Below are positions 1-6,695 of a stretch of DNA of 25,875 nucleotides, piece by piece; position 1 is the first letter of the stretch; every line of letters begins with the position of its first letter. The stretch is taken from positions 1-25,875 of the forward strand of contig CAYXXN010000019.1 of assembly GCA_964469055.1 (NCBI GenBank), in the 5' to 3' direction. Source of the DNA: CAYXXN01 sp964469055 (lineage in GTDB: Bacteria; Acidobacteriota; Thermoanaerobaculia; Multivoradales; JAHEKO01). The notes under the pieces were generated by a model. The model saw only the letters and a program-made list of their open reading frames with translations. It did not search any database and was not told where the DNA came from. Made by a program: the position numbers and the translations under genes.

Positions 1-1707
1 GGCAGCACCTGCAGCCGCATCCTCGTCGACCCCGCCGACCCGCTGACGATCCACGTGACCGGTGGCGTCTCCTCCGGCGTCAGCGGGTACTTCCGCTCGG
101 TCGACGGCGGGGCCACTTGGAATGAGCTCTCGCCGGACACCCGACCCGCCTCGGACCTGGCGATGCACCCGACCAATCCGGAGATCCTTTACCTCGCACA
201 GCATGGTAGCGGTGCCATCGGCGGCGTGTACAAGTCCACCAACGGCGGCACCGACTGGACCGAATTGACCAACGGTTTGCCGGCGAGCGGTTTCCAGCGC
301 ATCGTGCTCGGGCTCGCCTCCTCCAACCCCCAGATCATCTACGCCGCCTACACCAACGGCGGCAGCATGATCGGCCTCTACAAGACGACCAACGGCGGCA
401 CATCGTGGTCGCTGCTCGTGACTGAGAATTTCTCCAGCCCCCAGGCCTGGTACGACACCTTCGTGGCGGTCGATCCGACCGACGCCGATGTTGTGTACGC
501 CGGCGGGGTCTTCCCGACCTACGCCGTCGCCGGTGTCATCAAGACCGAGGACGGCGGCGTCAATGGCCTCGACAGTTGGACGGACATCACCTGCCCGCAG
601 CCGGGATGTCCCGAGGCGCCCAACCCGCACCCTGACATGCACACCATGGCCTTCGGCGCCGACGGCACGCTGTGGCTCGGCAACGACGGCGGGGTGTGGA
701 AGAGCACCGATGACGGGTCGAGCTGGATCGACGTCAACAACACCCTCACCCTCACCCAGAACTACGCCATCGCGCTCCATCCCACCGACCCGGCGCAGGC
801 CATGGGCGGCACCCAGGACAACGGCACGGTGGCCCGCGACTTCGGCACCGAGGACTGGCCGCAGATCGTCTCGGGTGACGGCGGCTTCCTGGCCTACGAT
901 TTCCTGGAGCCGGCCCGACGCTACACGACCTACGTCTTCCTGACCGTCTTCCGCCTGGGGCCGGGGCCCGGCGAGTTCGAGGAGATCACCGGCCCCTGGG
1001 GCGGCGACCCGGCCAACTTCATCGCTCCGCTCACCATGGACCCGAACGACACCGACACCCTTCTCGGCGGCACCAACCGCGTCTGGCGCACCCAGAACGC
1101 GAGCACGACGGCCACCTGGATGGCGATCAGCCCGACCGGCAGCGGGAACTTGAACGCGATTGCCGTCGCCCCCGGGCACTCCGACACCATCTACACCGGC
1201 AGCACGACCGGCCAGGTGCGGGTGACGACCAACGCCGCGGACTGGACCGTGATCTCGACCGGTCTCCCCGCCGGGCAGGTGAGCGACTTGGTGGTGAGCC
1301 CGTACGACGAGGCCACCGCCTACGTCGCCTTCTTCAACACCACCGGGCCGCGCGTGCTGCGGACCACCACCATGGGCCCGCCGTGGGAGGACGTGACGGG
1401 AACGCTTCCCGCCGGCGCCTCGGCGCGGGCGCTCGCCGTCGACTGGCGCTTCTCGTCCCCCACCCTCTACGTCGGCACCGGGGCCGGGGCCTACTGGTCG
1501 GAGGACAACGGTGCCACCTGGGAGAAGGACGGCGCCGATCTGCCCAACGTCAACATCGGCGACCTGGTACTCGATCCCGTGACGAACCAGCTCTTCGCCG
1601 GCACCTACGGCCGCGGCGCCTGGGTCGGCGAGCTGCCGGACGTGCTCTTCGGCGACGGATTCGAGTCCGGCGACACCTCCTTCTGGGACCAGACTGCGGG
1701 GCAGTGA
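1..1707 (+). CDS. Secreted BNR/Asp-box repeat (YVTN/WD40-like) protein, 5' truncated
   Basis: The frame is open to the first base of the window, so this is the C-terminal part (about 568 codons) of a larger protein; the GTG at 55 is only an internal codon. Asp-box motifs of the form S-x-(D/N)-x-G-x-(T/S)-W recur: SVDGGATW, STNGGTDW, TTNGGTSW, STDDGSSW and SEDNGATW. Together with repeated 'DP.....VY.G' blades they indicate one or two beta-propellers of the sialidase/sortilin/photosystem-stability type. Such proteins are usually secreted and bind sugars or act as glycosidases, but the catalytic role cannot be told here and the signal peptide lies outside the window. The last about 20 residues carry FGDGFESGDTSFW, a short C-terminal tag seen on many secreted proteins of high-GC bacteria, with unknown function. 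The propeller fold is confident, the function unknown. Confidence 0.85.
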   Translation, partial: GSTCSRILVDPADPLTIHVTGGVSSGVSGYFRSVDGGATWNELSPDTRPASDLAMHPTNPEILYLAQHGSGAIGGVYKSTNGGTDWTELTNGLPASGFQRIVLGLASSNPQIIYAAYTNGGSMIGLYKTTNGGTSWSLLVTENFSSPQAWYDTFVAVDPTDADVVYAGGVFPTYAVAGVIKTEDGGVNGLDSWTDITCPQPGCPEAPNPHPDMHTMAFGADGTLWLGNDGGVWKSTDDGSSWIDVNNTLTLTQNYAIALHPTDPAQAMGGTQDNGTVARDFGTEDWPQIVSGDGGFLAYDFLEPARRYTTYVFLTVFRLGPGPGEFEEITGPWGGDPANFIAPLTMDPNDTDTLLGGTNRVWRTQNASTTATWMAISPTGSGNLNAIAVAPGHSDTIYTGSTTGQVRVTTNAADWTVISTGLPAGQVSDLVVSPYDEATAYVAFFNTTGPRVLRTTTMGPPWEDVTGTLPAGASARALAVDWRFSSPTLYVGTGAGAYWSEDNGATWEKDGADLPNVNIGDLVLDPVTNQLFAGTYGRGAWVGELPDVLFGDGFESGDTSFWDQTAGQ

Positions 1708-1784
1708 ACGACAACAGCACCGGGTAAGGGCAAAAACCGGGCGAGGCCGGCGCCGTAAGTGAATTCGCGCCCCGGCTCTTGAGC

Positions 1785-1790
1785 TAGAGT
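1785..1790 (+). promoter_or_regulatory. Possible -10 box upstream of the sulfatase-like gene
   Basis: TAGAGT preceded by GC (GCTAGAGT, 1783-1790) resembles the other GCTA-type hexamers found before genes in this window. An 18-base spacer would place a weak -35 (GAATTC) at 1761-1766. It lies 50 bases before the GTG at 1841. Pattern match only. Confidence 0.3.
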
Positions 1791-1840
1791 CGCCGGCGGC
1801 TTGCGCCCGTCTACCCTGCGGGTTGTGGGAAGGAGAATCG

Positions 1841-4345
1841 GTGAACGCTTCGCTCGGCCTACGACTCTGCGTCCTGGCGTGCGCCCTTGTCGGCGCCGTT
1901 TCCTGCTCGGGCTCGCACGCCGACGGTCGGGGCGCGCCCTCGGTGCTGCAGCTGGCGGACCGGTTCGAGGACGCCACGGTCACCAGCGCCGCGGCGCCGG
2001 CCGCGGCCCGCACGCAGCGCCAGTGGCGCTTCGATCGGCCGCTTTCCGAGTGGCGTCCCTACGGCTCGCCGGCAGTTCCCCAGCTCGCCGCTGTCACGCT
2101 CGCTTCTCTCCCCGACGGCGTCCAGCTGGCGCTCGGAGCGCCGCTCGAGCAGCGAGGTCCGCTCGTGATGGGCGGTCTCACCGTCGACCTCGACGGCTCG
2201 CCGCTCGGCGACTGGGAGACGGTGCTGGTGCGGGCGCGGTCGCGACAGCGGCTGGCCGGGATCTCGGTTACCTACAACGTCGCTGACGAGTCGGCGGCGC
2301 CGGACTTCATGATCTTCTTCGTCGGCGCCGACGCCGCGCCGCCGGTCTTCAGCGACGGCTCCGAGCAGACCTACGCCATTCCCCTGCGGCCGCGCGAGGG
2401 CGACACGAGCGCGACGCCCTTGCGCTCCCTCGCCGTCGTCGCCGCCGCGCCGAGCCCGGCCTCGATCGACCTCCTGTCCGTGATCCTCGTGCCGCGCGGC
2501 GCCTCCTACCTCGAGGACGTCGGCGTGCGCCCGGTGGTCCGCGACGGCATCACCCGCCGCACCCTCTTCGCCCATGCCCCGGCCACACTCACTTGGAAGC
2601 CGAGGTTGCCGGCGGGCGCCCGCCTCGATCTCGGTCTGGCCGTGGCCCCGGGCGATCCGGTGACCTATCGCGTGACGGCCGGCCCCGTGGGCGGCCCGGC
2701 CGAGACGCTCCTCGACGAGCGGGTGGAGGAAGCCGGCCGCTGGCAGCAGCGCTCGCTCGACCTTTCGCGCTGGGCGGGCCGCGCGGCCGAGATCTCGCTC
2801 TCCGCGACCAGCGAGTACCCCGGCGCGGTGGCGCTCTGGGGGGCGCCGATCCTCTCCGGGAGCGAGCCCGCCGCCCGTCCCAACGTCATCTTCTACGTCA
2901 TCGACGGCGGCGGCGCCGACCTGATGAGCCTCTACGGCTACAACCGGCGCACCACCCCGTTCCTCGAGGAGCTGGCAGCCGAGGGCGCGGTCTTCGAGCG
3001 CGCCTTCTCGAACGCCACCTGGACGCAGCCCTCGACCGCCTCCTTCATGACCTCCCTCCACCACAGCGTGCTCGGGGGCCTGCGCCGCGGCGTGCACTCG
3101 ACGCCGGTGCCCGCCGCCGCCACGACCATGGCCGAGCACATGCGCCGCGGCGGCTACCAGACGGCCTCCTTCACCGCCAACCCCAACGCGGGGCGGGTCA
3201 TCGGCCTCGAGCGTGGGCTCGACGTCCTGCGCGACACCGAGACCGAGCACCATTCGACCTCCTCGATCGACCTCCACGAGTGGTTCTGGAGGTGGCGGGA
3301 GGACTACCCGGGCGAGCCCTACTGGGTGCACTTCCAGACCACCGACGTGCACGAGCCCAACGAGCCGGTGGCGCCCTTCGCCCATCTCTACGTCGCCCCG
3401 CCGCAGCGCGACGAGCTCCTGGCCTGGGACGAGAGCCTCTTCCGCGCCAACTTCGCCGAGTTCGGCCAGACGAGTGTCGTCGACTGGTACGAGCACGCCC
3501 TCACGAAGTCCGGCGTCGACCGCCTCGCCTACTACGACCTGCGCCGCGGCCTCTACGACGAGACGATGGCGCACCAGGACCATCAGCTACGGCGGTTCGT
3601 CGAGAGCCTCAAAGCCGCCGGCGAGTGGGAGAACACGCTGCTCGTCATCGGCGCCGACCACGGGCACCCCGCCGGCACCTTCGCCCGCTTCGGCCGCGGT
3701 CTCATCACTCCCCAACCGGAGCCCTGGCAAGGCGCTCTCTTCGACGCCTACTCGACGCACGTGCCGTTGATCTTCGTCTGGCCAGGGCACATCCCAGGCG
3801 GCCGGCGCTATTCCCAACCGGTGTCCATGATCGATGTCCTGCCCACCCTCCTCGATTTGGTCGACCTGCCGCAGCCCGAGGTGTTGCAGGGGCAGTCGCT
3901 GGCGTCGCTGCTCGAGGGCGGCACGCAGGAGGTCCGGCCGGTGATCCTCGACGAGTTCCGCATCGACGAGGCGAGCGGCGAGATGATCGGGAATCTCGAG
4001 ATCGTCGACGGCCGCTGGGGAGCCTCGCTCGAGATCGGGCCACCGACGGCGGGCGGCGACGCCGACCGCGGCCGCCGCGCCATCCCGGCCGGCGGGCGGT
4101 GGGGATCGGTCCACCCGAGCTACCTCGAGCCGCCGCGTCTCCTGCTCTACGACCTCGAGCGCGACCCCTTCGCGACCAAGGCCGTCAACGAGGAGCATCC
4201 CGAGCTGGTCGAGAAGTACCGGCAGGTCCTCCTCGAGCACTGGCGCGCCAACCAAGCCCTCGCCACCCGCTTCACCGAAGCGGGCGAGACCCCGCTCTCG
4301 CCCGAGCAGCTCGAGCAGCTCCAGGCCCTGGGCTACATCCAGTAG
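1841..4345 (+). CDS. Sulfatase/alkaline-phosphatase superfamily lipoprotein
   Basis: Predicted hydrolase of 834 residues. I chose the GTG at 1841 because GGAAGGAGAA (1827-1836) is a good Shine-Dalgarno at proper spacing and the resulting N-terminus is a lipoprotein signal with lipobox AVSC; a TTG at 1823 would bury that site. Residues about 30-345 form a beta-rich accessory region. The alkaline-phosphatase-like domain begins at about residue 348: metal ligand Asp355 (YVID), then LYGYNRRTTPFLEELAAEG, the active-site stretch TWTQPSTASF and the metal-binding GADHGH (Asp606, His607). In true sulfatases the active site is C/S-x-P-S-R with Cys or Ser converted to formylglycine. Here that position is Thr395 and the Arg is Thr399, so a phosphodiesterase- or phosphotransferase-like mechanism with a Thr nucleophile is possible. 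The C-terminus LEQLQALGYIQ is typical of acidobacterial family members. Substrate unknown. Confidence 0.88.
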   Translation: MNASLGLRLCVLACALVGAVSCSGSHADGRGAPSVLQLADRFEDATVTSAAAPAAARTQRQWRFDRPLSEWRPYGSPAVPQLAAVTLASLPDGVQLALGAPLEQRGPLVMGGLTVDLDGSPLGDWETVLVRARSRQRLAGISVTYNVADESAAPDFMIFFVGADAAPPVFSDGSEQTYAIPLRPREGDTSATPLRSLAVVAAAPSPASIDLLSVILVPRGASYLEDVGVRPVVRDGITRRTLFAHAPATLTWKPRLPAGARLDLGLAVAPGDPVTYRVTAGPVGGPAETLLDERVEEAGRWQQRSLDLSRWAGRAAEISLSATSEYPGAVALWGAPILSGSEPAARPNVIFYVIDGGGADLMSLYGYNRRTTPFLEELAAEGAVFERAFSNATWTQPSTASFMTSLHHSVLGGLRRGVHSTPVPAAATTMAEHMRRGGYQTASFTANPNAGRVIGLERGLDVLRDTETEHHSTSSIDLHEWFWRWREDYPGEPYWVHFQTTDVHEPNEPVAPFAHLYVAPPQRDELLAWDESLFRANFAEFGQTSVVDWYEHALTKSGVDRLAYYDLRRGLYDETMAHQDHQLRRFVESLKAAGEWENTLLVIGADHGHPAGTFARFGRGLITPQPEPWQGALFDAYSTHVPLIFVWPGHIPGGRRYSQPVSMIDVLPTLLDLVDLPQPEVLQGQSLASLLEGGTQEVRPVILDEFRIDEASGEMIGNLEIVDGRWGASLEIGPPTAGGDADRGRRAIPAGGRWGSVHPSYLEPPRLLLYDLERDPFATKAVNEEHPELVEKYRQVLLEHWRANQALATRFTEAGETPLSPEQLEQLQALGYIQ

Positions 4346-4373
4346 GGCGGCGCCCGGGCGGGGATGTAGCCAA

Positions 4374-4394
4374 TATAGCCTAAACAGCTATAAT
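4374..4394 (+). promoter_or_regulatory. Promoter and palindromic operator of the antitoxin-toxin pair
   Basis: A perfect TATAAT -10 box lies at 4389-4394. Overlapping it is an inverted repeat, TATAGC (4374-4379) and GCTATA (4387-4392), separated by seven bases. The -35 region (about 4366-4371, GTAGCC) is weak. Phd/YefM antitoxins bind palindromes at their own promoters, so this is the expected place for autoregulation. The ATG at 4393 falls inside the -10 box, which excludes it as the start. Confidence 0.65.
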
Positions 4395-4419
4395 GGCCCT
4401 CCAGCACCACGGAGAGGCC

Positions 4420-4767
4420 ATGAACCGAGTGACGTTGCGCGACCGCCGAGGCAGGGCTGTCGAGGTCGATGCGTTCTCCGCTACCGAGGCGAAGAACTCG
4501 TTCGGAGATGTTCTAGACCGGGCGATGACCAAGGGCATGATCACCATTACGCGTCACGACAAGCCGCGGGTCGTCGTGCTCTCGATCGAAGAGTACGAGG
4601 CGCGAACACCGCACGTTGAAGATCCACTGGACAGCTTACGAGACGAGTTCGATGCGCTCGTGCAGCGCATGCAGACTCGAACGGCCAAAGCGGCGGGCCG
4701 AACGCTCTTCGCGGCTTCGCCCGCCCGGCTGGCGCGTGCGGCGGTCCCGAAGACCCGTAGACGTTAG
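4420..4767 (+). CDS. Phd/YefM-type antitoxin
   Basis: A 115-residue protein starting at the ATG at 4420, preceded by GGAGAGG (4411-4417). The upstream in-frame ATG at 4393 lies in the -10 box and is rejected. The N-terminal half has the Phd/YefM pattern: SATEAKNSFGDVLDRA, then GMITITRHDKPRVVVLSIEEYEA. In the family this forms a DNA-binding dimer that represses its own operon. The C-terminal half (EDPLDSLRDEFDALVQRMQ and an Arg-rich end, KTRRR) is longer than the minimal fold and is the likely toxin-binding segment. The gene ends two bases before the zeta-like gene, so the two are co-transcribed. Its base composition is less GC-rich than its neighbours. Role inferred from family and context. 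Confidence 0.85.
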   Translation: MNRVTLRDRRGRAVEVDAFSATEAKNSFGDVLDRAMTKGMITITRHDKPRVVVLSIEEYEARTPHVEDPLDSLRDEFDALVQRMQTRTAKAAGRTLFAASPARLARAAVPKTRRR

Positions 4768-4769
4768 CC

Positions 4770-5441
4770 GTGGCAGGTATCTGGGTCCTTGCCGGGCCCA
4801 ACGGCGCGGGCAAGAGCAGCATCGCCGGTGCGCTGCTCCGCAACTCCGGCGGCGAGTACTTCAATCCCGACGAAGTGGCGCAACGACTTCGATCGGGCCG
4901 GCCTTGGCTCATGCAGGAGGAAGCCAGCTCAGCGGCATGGGCAGCAGGTCTACGGCTGCTGGACGACGCCATCCGCGAAGGGCGCGAGCACTTTTTCGAG
5001 ACCACCTTGGGCGGGAAGACGATCGAGGGCCGACTCGAACAGGCACTCGACCGGGGCTTCGAGGTTCGCATCTGGTACGTCGGCCTGGCCAGCCCTGACC
5101 TGTGTCTCGCCCGCGTCGCCGCGCGGGTCGCTCGCGGGGGCCACGACATTCCGGAGTCCGAAGTCCGGCGGCGGTTCGACTCCGGGCGGCGCAACTTGAT
5201 CCGCCTGATTCCGCGTGTTACCCAACTGAGGCTCTCCGACAATAGCGCCGAGGCCGATCCTGCCGGTGGTGCGGTGCCCGCGCCGCAGGAGCTCCTTCAT
5301 CTCGTCGGCGGCGAGAGCGTCACTCTGGCCGACCCGGCGTTGACGCCCGAGTGGGCCAAGCCGATCATCTCTGCCGCCCTCAAGCTGGGAGTGTCCTCGA
5401 GCGTCCTTTCGCGCAGTCGCGACTCGCGCGCGAGTGAATAG
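4770..5441 (+). CDS. Zeta-toxin-like P-loop kinase
   Basis: A 223-residue protein beginning at a GTG two bases after the antitoxin stop. The N-terminus is a Walker A loop, LAGPNGAGKSS (Gly9-Ser17). FNPDEVA follows (Asp34, the expected catalytic Asp), then FETTLGG (76-82) and the family signature RVAARVARGGHDIPE with a nearby arginine cluster. These match the zeta-toxin/COG4185 family. Studied zeta toxins phosphorylate UDP-N-acetylglucosamine and poison wall synthesis; whether this one uses that substrate is not visible. The length is compatible with small chromosomal members. The pairing with a Phd-type rather than an epsilon antitoxin makes a mixed module. The last about 20 residues (SSSVLSRSRDSRASE) look like an unstructured extension. 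Confidence 0.87.
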   Translation: MAGIWVLAGPNGAGKSSIAGALLRNSGGEYFNPDEVAQRLRSGRPWLMQEEASSAAWAAGLRLLDDAIREGREHFFETTLGGKTIEGRLEQALDRGFEVRIWYVGLASPDLCLARVAARVARGGHDIPESEVRRRFDSGRRNLIRLIPRVTQLRLSDNSAEADPAGGAVPAPQELLHLVGGESVTLADPALTPEWAKPIISAALKLGVSSSVLSRSRDSRASE

Positions 5442-5482
5442 ATGGCGACCCGAGGGCGCGGCTCCTTGCCCCGTGCCGTGGT

Positions 5483-5512
5483 TTGCGCCTCCTCGCCGCC
5501 CTTTGCTAGCCT
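5483..5512 (+). promoter_or_regulatory. Promoter of tRNA-Glu
   Basis: TTGCGC (5483-5488), an 18-base spacer and TAGCCT (5507-5512) stand 11 bases before the first base of the tRNA, as expected for a stable-RNA promoter. The same TTGC-type -35 and TAGCMT -10 with 18 bases between them precede the DUF1573 gene. Confidence 0.55.
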
Positions 5513-5523
5513 CCGCGCCCCAC

Positions 5524-5599
5524 GGCGCGTTCGTCTAGGGGTCCAGGACACCGGCCTCTCACGTCGGTAACACGGGTTCAAATCCCGTACGCGCTACCA
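5524..5599 (+). tRNA. tRNA-Glu (anticodon CUC), CCA encoded
   Basis: A complete cloverleaf of 76 bases including CCA. Acceptor arms GGCGCGT (5524-5530) and ACGCGCT (5589-5595); D-arm region GTCTAGGGGTCCAGGAC as in glutamate tRNAs; anticodon stem CCGGC/GTCGG with loop CTCTCAC and anticodon CTC at 5558-5560; T-arm ACGGG-TTCAAAT-CCCGT; discriminator A5596, then CCA. Oddities: the first acceptor pair is G-U rather than the usual G-C, and there is a G-U pair in the anticodon stem. It reads GAG, a codon used very heavily in the neighbouring genes. Confidence 0.95.
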
Positions 5600-5622
5600 G
5601 GCTTGCCCAACGCCTGCCGTAC

Positions 5623-6528
5623 TCAGCCCTTCTGGATGAACGTCCCTGCTTGGAGCTCGGCGTAGGCCTGCCGCAGCTCCTCCTCGGTGTTCATCACGAT
5701 TGGGCCGTACCAGGCGACGGGCTCCTCGAGGGGCTTGCCCGAGACGAGCAGGAATCGGATCCCGCTCTCGCCGGCCTGCACGGTGACCTCGTCGCCGGCG
5801 TCGAAGAGGACGAGCGAGCGGTTCCCCGTCTGCTCGCGAGCCACGCGCTCGACGGGCCCGGGCTGATCGGTCAGCACGCCGAAGGGCGCCGAGGCGTCGC
5901 GGAACGTGCCGCTCCCTTCGAACACGTAGGCGAAGGCGTGCCGCCGGGTGTCCACCGCAAAGGTCTTGCGGCGACCCGGGGGCACCCACACGTCGAGATA
6001 GTTCGGATCGGCCGCCACGCCCTCCACCGGCCCCGTTTTGCCCCAGAAGGAGCCGCAGACCACGCGCACCCGCGTGCCATCGTCGTCCATCACTTCGGGG
6101 ATGTCGCGCGCCGCCACGTCCTGGTAGCGCGGGGCGGTCATCTTGAGCGAGGAAGGGAGGTTCGCCCAGAGCTGGAAGCCGTGCATCCGCCCCTGCGGGT
6201 CGCCCTGCGGCATCTCCTGGTGGAGGATCCCCCGGCCCGCGGTCATCCACTGAATGTCGCCGGCGCCCAGCGTGCCGGCGTTCCCGAGACTGTCGCCGTG
6301 GGAGACGCTCCCCGTGAGCACGTAGGTGATCGTCTCGATGCCCCGGTGGGGGTGCCAGGGGAAGCCGGCGAGGTAGTCGGCGGGGCGCTCGTTGCGGAAA
6401 TCGTCGAACAGGAGGAAAGGGTCGGTCTCGCTCGTGTCCCCGAAACCGAAGGCACGGCGCAGCTTCACCCCCGCGCCTTCGACAGTGGGCTGCGATTGGA
6501 CGATCCGTTTCACGGCACGGATGGACAT
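5623..6528 (-). CDS. Pirin family protein
   Basis: A 301-residue bicupin. The start is the ATG at 6526-6528, with a strong purine-rich Shine-Dalgarno (GGAGGAGGAG) just upstream; the open frame runs much further back but only as a high-GC read-through. The N-terminal cupin has the pirin signature: LLFDDFR, then GFPWHPHRGIETITYVLTG and GRGILHQEMP. It supplies the metal ligands His59, His61, His103 and Glu105. The C-terminal cupin (about residues 185-290, VWVPPGRR...FDAGDEVTV) is also complete. Characterised bacterial pirins bind Fe and act as quercetin dioxygenases or as regulators of enzymes; the role here is open. It is convergent with tRNA-Glu and downstream of the kinase-ATPase gene, separated by 167 bases that hold a coding remnant. 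Confidence 0.93.
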   Translation of the reverse strand: MSIRAVKRIVQSQPTVEGAGVKLRRAFGFGDTSETDPFLLFDDFRNERPADYLAGFPWHPHRGIETITYVLTGSVSHGDSLGNAGTLGAGDIQWMTAGRGILHQEMPQGDPQGRMHGFQLWANLPSSLKMTAPRYQDVAARDIPEVMDDDGTRVRVVCGSFWGKTGPVEGVAADPNYLDVWVPPGRRKTFAVDTRRHAFAYVFEGSGTFRDASAPFGVLTDQPGPVERVAREQTGNRSLVLFDAGDEVTVQAGESGIRFLLVSGKPLEEPVAWYGPIVMNTEEELRQAYAELQAGTFIQKG

Positions 6529-6547
6529 GGATGGCTCCTCCTCCTCT

Positions 6548-6643
6548 TCATTTCGCCGGCAGTCCGACTCGGCGCAACAGATCGCCGAAGCGTGGGTCGG
6601 AGAGCGCCGAAAGGTAGAGGTGATTGGGCGCGAGCTCCGCGTT
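6548..6643 (-). pseudogene. Remnant of the C-terminus of a second serine/threonine-kinase-type protein
   Basis: Between the kinase stop and the pirin start, the minus strand encodes about 31 codons ending at a TGA (6548-6550). The peptide contains NHLYLSAL and DPRFGDLLRRVGLP. That DPRF-x-DLLRR-x-GLP ending is the usual C-terminus of acidobacterial serine/threonine kinases with TPR or WD repeats. Upstream in the same frame there is a stop (6644-6646) and no start, so the rest is gone. It is in a different frame from the intact kinase at 6696-9674, which already has its own plausible C-terminus. Most likely gene debris left after a deletion or duplication. Recognised from memory of family sequences. 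Confidence 0.5.
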
Positions 6644-6695
6644 TCATGGTGGCGGCAGTATTGCCGAAACCGGCGGCCTCTAGGGTCGCGCCGCA

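Noticed and set aside
1823..1840. TTG at 1823 as start of the sulfatase-like gene
   Set aside because: It would translate through the Shine-Dalgarno and spoil the lipoprotein signal that the GTG at 1841 gives.
1859..3583. Long open frame (574 codons) on the minus strand opposite the sulfatase-like gene
   Set aside because: Its composition is rich in Arg, Gly, Val and Glu with no domain; it mirrors the codon pattern of the real gene, as is common at about 70% GC.
5598..5616. CAGGC/GCCTG hairpin between tRNA-Glu and pirin as a terminator
   Set aside because: Only five pairs with a nine-base loop and no T-run; too weak to call.
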